Shown here: positions 21,904 through 35,200 of the stretch, in pieces
How positions within the stretch are numbered: the first letter of the stretch is position 1
How the letters are laid out: the number at the start of each line of letters is the position of its first letter
Assembly: GCA_963965975.1 (NCBI GenBank)
Contig: OZ014418.1
Coordinates: 5,158,775-5,222,774, forward strand
Origin: Xestospongia bergquistia
Lineage: Eukaryota > Porifera > Demospongiae > Haplosclerida > Petrosiidae
Length of the DNA stretch: 64,000 nucleotides
Reading direction: 5' to 3'
Made by a program: the position numbers and the translations under genes
Notes under the pieces: generated by a model
Databases searched by the model: none
Told to the model about the DNA's origin: nothing
Seen by the model: only the letters and a program-made list of their open reading frames with translations

Positions 21904-24021
21904 TTAGTAAACGGTAGTAGAGTCTATAGCCATTGGCATCATTAATGTAGGAGGTACTTCTAGTTCTTGGTTGACACGAGACTGCATATATTGATGTAAT
22001 AACAGCCTTAGCTCACCATTCTGTTGCCGTAGAGACTCTGTTTCATTTATTAGCTTAGATCGAGAAGAAAGAACAGTGTGATATTTATCTAAACCATCTT
22101 CAAGAGCTGTCCATAATTTTTCATGGCTTTTAGGCAGTGAACTTGCAACTGAAGTCCAAAATGAGCTCTCTAAAATCTCTGTTGTAACACCAGTGCCATG
22201 TAAGCCAAGAAGTTTGAGTCTTGATGAATCAGTGCTGGAACTAGGTTGAGCTTGTCGACTTTCCGTGAAGACTTTCAAAGCATGAGGAACATCATTTGGA
22301 TGTATGATTATAGTACTAGATGGCTCTGTGGACATGCTGGAACTGACTGAAGTAAGAGGTCTTGAGTCTAATTCCTCTGGTTCTTGGGGTTTTTCTTTAA
22401 CAAAGAATTTCATAAGATCTTCAACATCTTTTTGTGATGTGACACCTAGCGCTTTAAAAATTGAATCAAGTTTCATTAACATTTTCTCTTCTTTGTCAAG
22501 AGGTGCCAACAAATGTGTAAGCTTGGACTCCAAAAGGAAAGATCCTTCATCTGCAATTATTTCTAATATTTGCTTCTTGACAGAGAAGGGCAGAGACCCA
22601 TCAGTAATAGCGGATGTAGTTATCACTGTAGTCACTTCCTGTAAGGCAGCATCACTCTCAGATTCAGAAAGAACTTGAGAGGCATACATAGTTGCATGAC
22701 TGACATCTTGCGTCATTTTTGTGAGGAAAGGCTGCAAGGGGCTGTCAATTGGAGCTGGTTGTTGCCACTCTAGCCCAAGTTGTTGTCCGTGAATGATCTG
22801 ATCAGCATGAGCAACATCATTAGCAAGGCTCCTTACCTTGTCCTCATTCATTTGCCATATATCATAAAAACGCTTTGCGTCCACTAACTGGAAGTGTTTA
22901 AACTTCTTTTGTAACTCTTTGTATTGTTCAACGTTCTTCTTATATTCTGCCATTAGTGACTCAATTTCATCCTTATTGTTCTTTACTTGCTTTGCTAGCT
23001 TAATGCGTAAATTATTGAGTGTATCTTGTAGTCGCGTGAGCTTGCGTTTCTGTTGACTGATAGTGACCATATTCTCTTCATCTCGCTTTTTTAAGACTTG
23101 AAAGTTGTATTCGAGCTTTTCAGCATTTAATTGGAAGGTAGCTTTCATTTGTTGTATCTGTTGCTGTAAGTGTTGTATATCTGTCTCTAATTTGATTTTA
23201 ATCTCGTTAAACTCTTCTGCATTTCTCATACGTAAGTGTTGAATTTTGGCCTCATTCTCTTCAATTCGCTTCTCTCTTATCTCAAGATATTCAGATTCCT
23301 TTTCTCTTCTTGTTTTTGATGTTTCTTCAGTATTTTTCAAGTGGGACTCAACCAGTTGCTGTCTTTCAGAGGTAAATGCTTTGTCAATTTCTTCAAGTTC
23401 TTCATGAAATGCTTTGACAATTGAGCGAGCTTGCTCTTCCATTCTTTCTGTTAATAAATCAATATCTTCTGCTTGCTTCTTTAGATGTTTCACATATTGG
23501 TCATCCTTCATTTTTAATTCTTCTTCAAACTCACCAATCAATTTATTTTTCTCATCTAACATTTCTTCACATGAATTTTTTTGTTGTTGAATAAGATCTT
23601 GAGTGTGCTGTGGAACTTTTTTTGACTCTAAATGTGTCCATTTGCGCATAATCTCTTCAAATCTCTCACTGCTAGCATTTGCTTCAGCTTCCATTTTTTC
23701 ATAGCGACCTTTTCTTCCTTCTTGTTCTTCTTGCCTTCGGATGACCTCCCTAGCGTCTCCTGCAACAGCTACTCCTGTAACTAACTGATGGCCGTCAGAC
23801 ACTAGCTTTTTCAAACGCTCTTTGCTTTTCAAAATTTGATGAGAGCTAATTCTTTCTTTTTCTGGATCTTTGTTATCTTTTGGTGGTGTCTCTGGCTTTA
23901 TACCAAGAGCTAGGCGTCTAGCATCTTCAAGCTTGACCCTGACACGACTTCTTCTTTGAATTTTCCTCTCTTCCGGATTTTCTAGTTGTGATGTGGTATG
24001 TATTCCTAAAGACTCTGCCAT
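21904..24021 (-). CDS. DRC1: DRC1, dynein regulatory complex subunit 1 (intronless, 705 aa)
   Basis: This single-exon ORF encodes a coiled-coil protein matching DRC1 (CCDC164), a base-plate subunit of the nexin-dynein regulatory complex that links outer doublet microtubules and controls ciliary beating. The N-terminus is basic (RKIQRRSRVRVKLEDARRLA). Long Glu/Lys/Gln-rich coiled coil covers about residues 90-385. The conserved DRC1 block (VDAKRFYDIWQMNEDKVRSL, then DQIIHGQQLGLEWQ) lies at about 385-430. A C-terminal conserved segment (LEIIADEGSFLLESKLTHLL, then KLDSIFKALGV) lies at about 490-540. The length agrees with the ~740-aa family. The total lack of introns contrasts with most neighbours. 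Its start codon is 151 bp from that of TAF6L on the other strand. Confidence 0.92.
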   Translation of the reverse strand: MAESLGIHTTSQLENPEERKIQRRSRVRVKLEDARRLALGIKPETPPKDNKDPEKERISSHQILKSKERLKKLVSDGHQLVTGVAVAGDAREVIRRQEEQEGRKGRYEKMEAEANASSERFEEIMRKWTHLESKKVPQHTQDLIQQQKNSCEEMLDEKNKLIGEFEEELKMKDDQYVKHLKKQAEDIDLLTERMEEQARSIVKAFHEELEEIDKAFTSERQQLVESHLKNTEETSKTRREKESEYLEIREKRIEENEAKIQHLRMRNAEEFNEIKIKLETDIQHLQQQIQQMKATFQLNAEKLEYNFQVLKKRDEENMVTISQQKRKLTRLQDTLNNLRIKLAKQVKNNKDEIESLMAEYKKNVEQYKELQKKFKHFQLVDAKRFYDIWQMNEDKVRSLANDVAHADQIIHGQQLGLEWQQPAPIDSPLQPFLTKMTQDVSHATMYASQVLSESESDAALQEVTTVITTSAITDGSLPFSVKKQILEIIADEGSFLLESKLTHLLAPLDKEEKMLMKLDSIFKALGVTSQKDVEDLMKFFVKEKPQEPEELDSRPLTSVSSSMSTEPSSTIIIHPNDVPHALKVFTESRQAQPSSSTDSSRLKLLGLHGTGVTTEILESSFWTSVASSLPKSHEKLWTALEDGLDKYHTVLSSRSKLINETESLRQQNGELRLLLHQYMQSRVNQELEVPPTLMMPMAIDSTTVY

Positions 24022-24172
24022 ATTCTAAATAACAAAACCAAGATGACGTACTATTTTATAAAGAAAACGATCACGGATTTTTTCTCTTTTGAGCTAGTTT
24101 GATTATTACTATGGCAACCAAAGCAAAATTGAATTTGTACGGATAATAAGAGTATTATGCATGTGCACCTTC
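24022..24172. promoter_or_regulatory. Short bidirectional promoter between DRC1 and TAF6L
   Basis: Only 151 bp separate the two divergent start codons (139 bp if the upstream TAF6L ATG at 24161 is used). Both promoters and 5' UTRs must fit here. I see no TATA box placed to serve one gene clearly. The bidirectional role is inferred from the geometry. Confidence 0.6.
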
Positions 24173-27100
24173 ATGGATCAAGTTTCAGATTCGAACCAGT
24201 TTTCACGAATTCCTGCAGAGTCTGTGGCACTTCTTGTCGAAAGTATTGGTTTATCTAATCAAGATAACATAACAACAACTTTAGTAGAAGATGCCAGTTA
24301 TAGAGTTCGACAAATTGTGAATGTAAGTATGTATGATGTATATTTGTTAGGTTTGTCCTTTGTGTGGGACCTTTCATTCTCGAATATCCTCTATATGTCT
24401 AATTAAATAATTTAGTAATCTTACCACAGGTTAATTAACGGGTGTGTCATAGTGTTTTGCTACCACTAAGCCTATTTCCAATTATCAGGTGTGGCAAGGT
24501 GATAGTCACACCCATGTTGTGAGAGCTGCAGCCTCTGGTTTGCAAAAGAAAGAATATAATAGTTCTTTTAATGGACAAAAGAGCTATATTTTAAACTAAT
24601 TAACTATAATATTATTATGTTAAAAGTAAAATTACTAGATTATTATAATATTCAAAAAATGTCTTGATTTATCTATAATTCATAATTAATATTTATTAAT
24701 AAATTATAGTACAACATTATTTGCTTTTAATACTATAAAAAATGCTACAAATACTACAAACCATTTTAAAACTACTTCACTTATCATTGTTTGGTTAAAT
24801 CTGGTATTTAATCAACATTAACAACAAAAAGCATGTTTTTTCAAAGTTTGTTACATTGCCATAGAACTGATATATGTTATCACATTGATACTACAAATAT
24901 AAAACAAATAACCAAAACTAATAATAAACAATATCCTTTTCAGTAAAAAATATCAATAATATTGCAATAGTCATAATGACATGATAACCAAACTGTAAAA
25001 TAACTAATTTAATTTTCATTTCTATAAAAACAACACTTGTCATTGTGCCAATGGTACTAACATCAATGGAGTAGTGTCAATAAGATACACTCCACAGAGT
25101 TGTTACTGACACTGATGAGTTAAATTAACCTGATTCTTAGACTCTAAGGTGTTGACCTAAGATGATCAATATGTAATAAAATGCAATCCTGTAATTGTTT
25201 TGGATCATGTGGTAAAATGACTGGTAACTACATGATCAATCATATTTAATGTATTGTGGTAAATGAATTAGATCTTGTATTTTGGTTGCTAGTGTACATG
25301 GCAACCAGTGAACTTAAGTAGTTCTAAAACAAGCAATAGATTGTGCTTTGATGCTTCTAACTAGCTTGCTTCTCGGAATCTTTTATCTATCATAATATAG
25401 TCACTCTATATCTTCTGTCAACTCTCCAGTTTTCAGTGCATTTCAGTGAAATTATAATCTTGTTTAATTTTCTTCTCATCTCATTCAGTTACACTTTACA
25501 TTCTAAGTTGTGTCTGTTTGAAGAAGCTAATTGAAGAAAGATTATAAGCTGTGTCAGCAAAAGCTGAAACACAGAACAAATAAAACTACATGGTTCCAAC
25601 TGGCTATGAAATATGTGTTCAATATCCTTTTTTCTTTTGTCTCTTTAATTTTAGGTGGCTTGTCACTTTGCTCATCATGCCAAGAGACGTAAACTTTTAG
25701 CAGTTGATGTTGACAGAGCATTGAAATGGAGTAATGTTGAAGTATGTGTGTGTGTGTGTGTTGTGGTTGTTAAAATCTAATGAGTAAATAACATGCATCA
25801 TTTCATATTCTTTGAACTACCACAAAGTAAATGGATTGTTTCTTTAAATATTAAGATATTTTATTAACTGACTAAGTTTTGTTGAGAGAGTGTAGGCCTC
25901 AGACTACCATACCTGCTCAGTAAATGGTAGTCTATAGTCCTTTGCTTGATTTTATATAATATCAAATTATTACAATATTAATATTAGTCTATATTCTCTT
26001 TTCAATAGTGTATTACAGTTATGTAGAAATCTTTAATTAATGTAAAGCTAATGTTGACTAGCATTTAATTTCTTATTTGGTTGCCATTTGCTATACTTCT
26101 GTAGAGTGTGTATGGTCACAGTTGTCCAGCCACCAGTACATCTTTCCAGTATGTTCATGAAACAGGATTGTTCTCAACTATGGACTCTGAAATCAGACTT
26201 AGTGATATAGCATGTGACTCACCTCTTAACTTGGATGATGTCTTGTCCAAACCAATGACTACCTCATGTAAGACTGTACTTATTATAATGACTACATTAT
26301 ACTCCATGTAGCTCAATGGTTAACATTAGAAGGTACATCCCTTGTCAATGACAGAGGAGGTAATACTCTGTAATAAGTGTATTGTTGTAACTTTTCTTTC
26401 TCAGAGTCTACATTATGTTCTATTGTTGAATTGACAACTATACCTACTGAGGTTTGTGTAGAGATATGAATGCCTTACTTCAACATTTTAATGACTTTGC
26501 TTTGGGAATAGACTGTTTAAAGGCACTGATATGTTGTAATGACTTCCAGTTTGACTTGCATATATAGGAAATTGAAAGTGGACATTTGAAATGATATGAT
26601 ATGCTACACAAATTTTTATATGAGTTCTCAAAACATTTGACCATTAACCACTGCATCCCTCATTAATTACTGTCTTTATTACAGGCTCAACAAAAGTATT
26701 TATCATTATTATTGGATGCTATCACTGGAGAGAAAGAAGAAGTACGACAAGTCAGTTTTTATCCATGTTTCTTAATTTAATATGAATTATTCATATGTGT
26801 AGGTAGCTCTTCATGATCTTCACACCAGTGCTGCTGTGGCTAACATTTTACCATATCTTTGTCAATTTATGCAAGAAACTGTAAATATAGTATGAGTTAG
26901 TTTGTTATAGATATTCTCCATATTATTATAGATGATTGGATGGATGCAATATTCTCCAGTTCAGCTAGTTAGATTTTTCAGAATGGTTATAGCTGTCTTT
27001 GGAAATCAGATACTTTTTCTTGATCCCTATGTAAGACACACATTAATACTACTAAATCATGTAGACAATCTTACCATGTAATATAACATATAACTAATAA

Positions 27101-29950
27101 TTGTATTGTTTATTAATTTTCTTTCTTTCTCTTCCAGGCACAAAGTTTACTTGTGTTAATTCAGTCAATCATTCTTCATTCAGACTATCTTCATTGTTCA
27201 GCCACTGTCACTCACTGGGAAGTTAGAGAGTTAGCAGCTTGTGCATTAGCTGAAGTTATTAGGTAATTATAATTGTCACTGTTTTATCATAAAGACGTAA
27301 TTATATCAATTGATGAAGTGAATAATATTTTAGAATGGACTTCTATCCACAAATACAATGATTATAGGTGTGGTGTAATAATCAGTTTATCACAACATTT
27401 AAACTTGTGTGAATATAATGGATTTGTATGCCCCTTTCATATTAGGTTAATTTATCAGCTATATTTTTTTGTCCTAGGAGATGCAGTACTCCTTTAGCAA
27501 ACTATTACACAGATCTAAAGGCTTCATTTGCTCAACAGTTGTCCCAATCAGAAACATCATTAGCTATATTATATGGTGTATTACTCTCACTTTGTCACTT
27601 GGGAGGCAAGGTACATAAAACATTGTTTTATTTAGAAGTGACTGAATGAGTAGAAATAGTTTTCATTGTTGACAATAGATCAGAATCTAGTAGAAGTGAA
27701 AACTTTCAATGTTTTTTTTTATTGTGTGATTTTCATTGTGTTGCCCAGTGATCATTGTGTGTGTATGTGTGTGATTTGACAATATCTTTCTGTAGTGTGT
27801 TGGTGAGATTCTTCTTCCAAGATTGACATATCTCTCAGTTTATATTCAGAGACTGTTGGACACTTCTCAACCTTCTCATCAACAGAATGCACTCAAAGTC
27901 TACAATGTCATTTTAGTGAGTGCTAAAGATTTTGATAGTCTGTCAGAAACTTTTACAAGGGGAAAAAGTTGTAGATGTGTGTTTCTTACATTTTTATGTA
28001 CATACTTCTCTGTCTAACACAACATTAATTTTTACTGCTTGTCATTGTAATGGAAGGAAATTGTTTCATGATTTTTTTCACTTTCACACTCAAAGTATCT
28101 ATCGTCACACTATAATTTTTGGTATTACTTTTGTTTGTAAAGCCAAAAATAGCAACATCAACTACACACATATTAATTAGTACATGTCACTCATTAATAG
28201 GTACTCTAAGTCTATCTATTTATGACTCTATGCCATTTAGTGAGTAATTAATAACTACCATATCTTTGTTATCACATTATGTTGTAAATGAGTTGATATT
28301 CTTTCTTATAAAATTATTTACTGAACACTGTATTCAGAAATAGTTTGGAGCTAAAAATTATATAATGACTGTGTTTTCGATTGATTAATAACATTCCTAA
28401 TCAAGGTTATGATAACTTGTGTCTTACTTCACAGTCCTCTTAGTGAATATAACTGTAGTATGTAGTAATGAATTACACCTTCATAGTAGGAACACCTACA
28501 TTCCAAATTTGCTCAGTTAAGGGCAGTCCTAATATACTGTACCAATACATGATATAACTATATTAGCATTCCTACTGATGGAGTCTAACCTTGTCTGGAA
28601 TTCTCATTACCTGTGTTGAGTGTTGCATATAACAGATTACATAGGAACATTCTTTTAATAGATATGCTTAATACTAATATGCGAAGACTAGTTCATACAG
28701 CACATATATAGTTGTGTACTTAATTTGTAATGATGATTGTAGTCAATAATACTGATTTTGTCATTTAATGCTGATCATGTATTAACCATAATAAGCTCTA
28801 AATTAAGACTAATATGTTTTGGAAAGAATATTATGATATTTGGATGAGGTTTATAGACTTCAGTCCAAAATTTTTAAGAGTTCTATTTATAGTTTTATAT
28901 TTGAGACTGACAATATTGTGTCTATCATTAGATATAGCTGAAGACATGCAGTGATTCATTTTGTGTAAGATTGTTATGATAAATTATGTCATGAGAAATA
29001 GCCTTTAACTCTAAACGATAGTACATCAACTCATTTGCAAATAAATATAAGAGTTGATTATTGTCTGTTTTAAACTCACTTGGTATAGGGAAATGCATAT
29101 AATATCTTGGCACTTCTTAAATTTGTAATTTTGCTAATATTTGTCACATGATAGTTAAGTATATTTAGAGGACAATGATTAAATCAACTCAACAAACACC
29201 TTCAAATGATAAGACTAGAACCAGCTGTCACAATATGAGCTGATATATCATTGTATTTATTAATAACTCATTCCCTTATCAATTGCAACTTTAGTTAAAC
29301 ACTAATCTTATGTGGTATTTGCTATTACATGTATAATTATTGAGTTTTTTGTTCTGTAGATTGCTGCTGAACTCTTACTAGTTTCAGAATATGGGCAATC
29401 TACTCACTGTCAGAAATTAGTGTCAAGACTTCATTCACAACAAGTTCCTTTATTATTGAATCAAGATACTACTGATACAGAGTCCCAAGAAGGCAAAATT
29501 TCACTCTACGAGTTTCTGGTTGAAATATTTGGAGAAAGGCTCATTCTCAAATTAGAGGCTCATGCAAAAACTTTTCCAAAAGTTGATGAAACAAGAAAAC
29601 TCTCAGTTAGCCACACCTCTAGTTTGTCTACCGCTAATTTACAAGCTCTTATCGATAAGTCATTTCGTGCTCATCAGAGAAGGGAAGGTTTTATATCATT
29701 ACATCATTTGATTTGCAGTCAAAGACTAGTAGCTATGAGGAAACCAGTAGCTACTAAACCTGTTCATTGTCATCCATTTTGTATTAAGAAGTACAGACTT
29801 CCATTAATGCATAATCCATTACAATTTAAACCAACAGGCTATCATTTGTCCTCATCACAACCTGTTTTGAAGGGTCAGAAATGTTTTGGTCGAAAGTTTT
29901 CTGTTTTTAGTAATAATTCCTTTTATGCTGTCTCTTCGTGTTGGTTGTGA
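24173..29950 (+). CDS. TAF6L: TAF6L-like histone-fold and HEAT-repeat transcription factor subunit (559 aa, 12 exons)
   Basis: Exons 24173-24322, 25655-25741, 26105-26267, 26312-26332 (21 nt), 26405-26451, 26685-26750, 26803-26880, 26932-27030, 27138-27262, 27478-27610, 27796-27915 and 29360-29950 sum to exactly 560 codons including TGA. The N-terminus is a TAF6-type histone fold (IPAESVALLVESIGL, HHAKRRKLLAVDVDRALKWS). The middle is the TAF6 C-terminal HEAT region (VALHDLHTSAAVANILPYLC, THWEVRELAACALAEVIRR). HAKRRKL and ALKWSNVE fit TAF6L, the SAGA-complex paralogue, better than TFIID TAF6. A Ser/Gln-rich tail with a small conserved C-terminal block follows. An in-frame ATG at 24161 could add four residues. 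Intron 11 (1.4 kb) shows nothing recognisable. Confidence 0.85.
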
Positions 29951-30336
29951 TGTTTTTATGTCAATGATAAAAAACAATAGTCGTTGTTTTATAACAAACA
30001 TTAGTTTTAACTTATCTGTTTAATACTGCATTGTATTGACGTATAATTGATTATAAACCGCAAGTTCCGCCCTCACACTTGTTTTTAAGCACGGTCAACA
30101 GTCGCTGTGTGTGTTGTGAACAAGCGAAGGACGAGAGGCCTTAGGATTACCTGCAAGAGAATATACTCTGAAGTTTCTGTCTTTCTCATGTAAAAAGTAA
30201 GATGGTCATATTAGTTGTTGTTGAGAGCATGAACGAATCCTTTTAACAATGTATGATGTAATTGTTGTTAGATCTTTACGAATCTTTCTTCCTTCAAATC
30301 ACACAGGCTTGAATTTTCGAACAAAGAAGGTTTAAA

Positions 30337-30924
30337 ATGGTGTTTGGGGATAACACGACGGCTGCAGCATTTATAGGTGCTTCTGTGACTCTAGTACTGA
30401 TCATTATTTTTATGATACTCGTGGTTATTCTAGTAAGACAGTGTTTAGCATTTGTAGCCAAGAGAAATGATATTCGACGACAACTTGAACAGCAAAGAGC
30501 ACAACGAGCTGAAATGGAACGACAAAGAAGACTCAGTATCTCTGAACCTGTCAACCCAACATTTGATTGGCACCATTCAATTCGTATTGCAGGAACGCCA
30601 CCACCATCATATCACGAAGCAAAGACTCTACCCCCACTTGAACCAGAATGTAACAGTACTCTTCAAAACAAAGATAAAAAGAAGAATGAAATTGATGTGG
30701 GAGACGACAACTCAGATGTCTCTATAACAATTGACAATAACTCAGTTATCAATCAACCAGTTGAGGACAATGACAAACAAATTGATAATAGAATTGCATC
30801 AATGTCTGTTCCATTAGAAGTTGTTATTGCTGTTGAATCAGAGACTTCAAATGACAATGAACTAGAGACTATCACTATAGAACAACAGAGCAATGCTGAT
30901 AATGATAGTACCACAAGTTTGTAA
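30337..30924 (+). CDS. Single-pass membrane protein with PPxY motif, unknown function (195 aa)
   Basis: I do not recognise this protein. It has a 10-residue N-terminus with an N-glycosylation sequon (NTT), one strongly hydrophobic helix at about residues 11-34, and a basic, Gln/Arg-rich juxtamembrane helix (RRQLEQQRAQRAEMERQRR) that places the tail in the cytosol. It then has GTPPPSYHEA at about 86-95, which contains a PPxY motif of the kind bound by WW domains of NEDD4-type ubiquitin ligases. The last 90 residues are acidic and Asn/Ser-rich and probably disordered. The coding part is one exon. An intron in the 5' UTR is likely (donor GTAAGA at 30197, acceptor AG at 30305-30306). The layout resembles small NEDD4-recruiting adaptors, but that is inference. 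Confidence 0.8.
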   Translation: MVFGDNTTAAAFIGASVTLVLIIIFMILVVILVRQCLAFVAKRNDIRRQLEQQRAQRAEMERQRRLSISEPVNPTFDWHHSIRIAGTPPPSYHEAKTLPPLEPECNSTLQNKDKKKNEIDVGDDNSDVSITIDNNSVINQPVEDNDKQIDNRIASMSVPLEVVIAVESETSNDNELETITIEQQSNADNDSTTSL

Positions 30925-32296
30925 TTATCTTTATTAATCTTATTTAAAGATTCATTATCTGCTATGATCAACTGTAACCAAGTAAGAAATCTACAAGCAC
31001 AATACATGCACAAACTTTCCAAGTAAGAATTGTAGTTATGTACACTCCCTATACATTATTACATAAGTTGGTTATCACTATCACAGTGTATATTATTTAT
31101 ATTATCACTCTATCTTCTGTTGTAACGGTTACAATAAGTGTTTCTGTATTTTTGTTTGTAGTACATTGTCTTATCAAATATACTTTTATTTATTATAAAG
31201 ATAACTTATAGTGTGTCTCACCTAGTGTGTTTGTATATACCATAAGGAGGTGCCCTTTGAAACATGTAGTTGTGGTTTGGACTTTAATGTATCAATTTAC
31301 AAAATGATTGTTATTGCACAAAGTCCTTATTACCCAACTTGGTCAAAACTTAGGTATATAAAATAGACACTTTAACATTTTACCTTGTTTGATCAACCTC
31401 TGCTATTGGTTAGTTTTCCATCATGGTTTTCATCTCTTGTTTGTTGATGTATGTTAGATGACTTACCTTGGCTATTTGCCTAATATATTTTTGGCATTCA
31501 TAACTCCTAATATTATACATTATTATACTTGTATGAACATGTTGTATAGTAGTACGTTATATAGTATAATTATGTAAGTTACACATACATTAGAGTAATT
31601 GTGTTAAACTGTGGTATGTTCACTTTATCTTTAAGAGTCATGTATACCAAATAAGGTCCTAAGAGAGGAAGTACATACATGTCATGTGTATCACTATATC
31701 ATTTTAGAAATAGTTCAAAGGATACAACTATCTCATTAGGGTCCAAATATATTACAAATATATGGCAATAACCACAAAAATACAGACACTGATTTAGTAA
31801 TATTTACATTAATTTTGTTACTTAATACCAGATAAATTTTTGAAATTCAAATATGAAGGTTGTATAGTTGTGACTGAATCTTGACTTCTGAAACTGTTAT
31901 TACAAATGAAGCCATATACGTTTCTTCTCCAAAGGAAGTGATCTACATGAGTGATCTCTTGTACTTTCCCTTTATAATAGTAATGGCCAATCTAATCATG
32001 CAAATCACAAGAAGAGACAATTGGTAACAACAGAAGCATATCAACTGCATTTAGAAAGGATATATCTGAGCCACTCCTACTACAAATACCTGTGCAATAT
32101 ATTTTAACAAAATATTTAAACTGAAAACAATTATCAAATTTTATGTTCCTGAAGATGTGATCACAATGAAGATTTAAATCAAATACCAAAAATTGAATCA
32201 AAGTTATGTTCCCTAAGATGTAACCATAATTAAAACAAAGTCCCATAAAAATTAACAGTGTTATCAAATATATCTTCCCTAATGACATGACCATAT
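30925..32296. other. Convergent 3' region between the PPxY membrane gene and PRPF39
   Basis: These 1.4 kb separate two convergent stop codons and should contain both 3' UTRs. The sequence is AT-rich with no open frame that I can relate to a family, no transposon ends and no RNA gene. Confidence 0.5.
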
Positions 32297-35200
32297 TTAT
32301 TGATGTGTAGGATAGTGATATCCTTGCCAGTGCTGCTGAAACGGATAGCTCTGTATAAAAAAACAAACACTTCTCATTAAAACCACAAGACAAGCACACA
32401 CACATAATATTGACTTTCTTGGAATGGGCTATCATATGTACTATATTGTGATCAATATTTAAACAAACATTCCTATCAAAGGACTAGAGTATCACAAGTG
32501 TCATGAACCACACCCTTGCTAATAATGATGGAAGGTCTAGTGACAAATATACCCAAGCTGTGTAAATTACATCTGATAACTTTCAGTAGCTTAGTAAACT
32601 GACAACTCAGGAGTTAAGTTACATAATAATATGTTTTCATTTTATCAATAACATAAGAGGCTTCCAAAACTATGTGCTTCTTAAAAATTAAAACTCTATT
32701 GTTTGGTGGTATTAGATGATCTCTTTGAAACTATATAGCAATGAAGTAAAAATAAAGTCAGAAGAACAGTACTGCAATGTCCAGCTGCTATAATATAACC
32801 ACACTCATTCTTATTACAGTCTTACTTCTTCCACACAATCAAAATTTGAATTCAGATTGACTCTGCCTATATGAGAGACTTGGTATTGTGTTGTTATAGT
32901 TGGCTCACAAGACAAGGAAATCATGTCAATATTGACCACAAATTTTTACTGGAGATAATTTGAACATGATTAGTTTTATGTACTCATTTCCTTTCCAAAA
33001 ATATACACTCCGAAGATGATGACATTACTCACCTGATGATAATTACCTCCTCCCCACTGTTGTTGTGAATACGAGGACCATTGAGTATGATATAATTCAT
33101 TATCTGTATCTTGTTTGAGTTTTTTAGTCTCTCGACTACATATATAAAACAAAGGTGACTATAATAAATAAATAAATAACACTCATTGTTAGTAGTATTA
33201 TGCTGTTGTCTAATAAGTCTATTGTCTTTAGATTATAATTTTCATGAAAGTAAAAAAGAGATTGCTAATAAAATATCAGACATAATTAATAATTACAATG
33301 ATATATATCATCTTTAAAGTTGCTATCCTTTTAATATAACATTACGTCTATCAGAGAATATTACAAAAATGATGCCAATATTCTCTACTAAAGGCTATTA
33401 CTTACATGCCAACTAGAAAGCTAAGAGTCTCTTGTCTATTAAACCATTAGACATAAGTATAATCAAGTCAGTCAAGCATACATTACAGTGTGTATATATC
33501 TACACAGATACCATTCAAGTTTTGGCACATTAAAGTTTCTGTTAACCATCTGATTGCCAACAAGCAGAGCTACAAAGAGGCAGTCTATATAAGCTACATA
33601 ACACTTAGCAGTACTTAAAGATTGTTGAGTTCAACATATAACAGATGTTTATGAAGTATATGAATGGAATGTAAACATTCTTTGATCAATCCAAACTTGT
33701 CATACAAAGAAATGCATACAATTACTTTGTAGAGGTAAGTCTAATATAACGTATCAGCTCAAATTTCAGTTACAAATTGCAAAGGAACATACAATACATA
33801 GTTTTCTAGGAAATAAATATAGGCACTTTGGCTGGGATACTGACATATGAGTAGTTGTATGTTATCTAAATTGTTATATTGGAGTCAGCAACAACACATA
33901 CAGGAATCTGACCTTATCTTTAGTACACTAAGTGAATTATAACATGCCACTTCCCATATAGCGAAAGGATAAAAGTCTATTACCGGTAGTAATTGAGTGG
34001 TTCATTAACTCCGACATTATAAGTGCTAATGATGTAATATGTTATGTCTCCTGAACAGTGAGTCACAGACAGATACCAAATGATATGGTATGTTATCATT
34101 AACCATTCCATTGAATAGCACACATTGTCTATGATGTAATAATACAAGAAAATCAGATTTTATATGCCAGACCACAGGAAAGGTTTGTATACATAATATC
34201 TATGATTTACATATGCCAGACCACAGGGAAAGTTCTTTACTCATTGTTTTGTGTCCAGGTATCAGTAACTTACCCATCATTACTTGTACTAGTTGATCGT
34301 TTTAAATCATAGCTCTTTGTTTTCAATTTGTCTAGATCTTTATGGCCTTTAATAATCCTAAAAATAATAAACCATTATAACTTCTTGGTATGAAGGTTTA
34401 TTAAGGTAGATAATGTAGATAATTTTTATGTGTGAACTGGCAAATGTTTTTATTAATTTAACTAATTGTAAATAAAATGACAACACCAAAAATTTGTACA
34501 AAGTCACTTACAAGTACATGTTTATGGGCAAACAATTACAAATCAAATTTATCTAGACAATACAAATAATACTTTAGATATTATAGTTAGTCTATTAATA
34601 ATAAGTATAATAATATTATATAGTAGCCACAATAAGAGATGTGACAAAATGCCCAAGAGAGAACAACTCTATTAGCAACATATATAACTAGTTACATCTT
34701 ATTACAGGAGACTCTCAATACATCTGTTAACACTGGTCCTTAGGGAATTAAAGGGACATGACCTGATGTAAAGATACAACAGTTCTTATAGCATAATCAG
34801 GTGAGGACAATAGTTAGGACGACATATAGTGAATTCAAGGAATATGTGCATATAATATAATAGAGATGTGCTATAAAGTGAAGGTAGAGCTACAATATGT
34901 ATACAGTTTATTAGTAATAGTGAACATCAACTCTTCTAGTGTATAGTGATCTTCAACACTATATAAACTATGAACACATTGTTATCATCATTGTATTACT
35001 ACAAAGATGTGTTATGTATATTCTAGGTATATCAAATGCAGTATTAATTCATGTCATTGTCAGGTGATTTCATAACCTGTACATATGTTACATGATTACT
35101 TCACTAAATTATAATTTGATAAATAGTAATATCAAACAATCTTTTTCTATTTTAGGGAAAATATCTACATACCACTTGGCCTCCTATATAAACTGTAGTA

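Noticed and set aside
27920-28180. Open frames extending past TAF6L exon 11.
   Set aside because: They run into intron 11. The GTGAGT donor at 27916 and the next exon at 29360 restore TAF6L similarity and frame.
31992-32435. A 147-aa minus-strand frame at the PRPF39 3' end.
   Set aside because: It overlaps the last PRPF39 exon in another frame and the 3' UTR. It has no family similarity and an AT-rich random composition.
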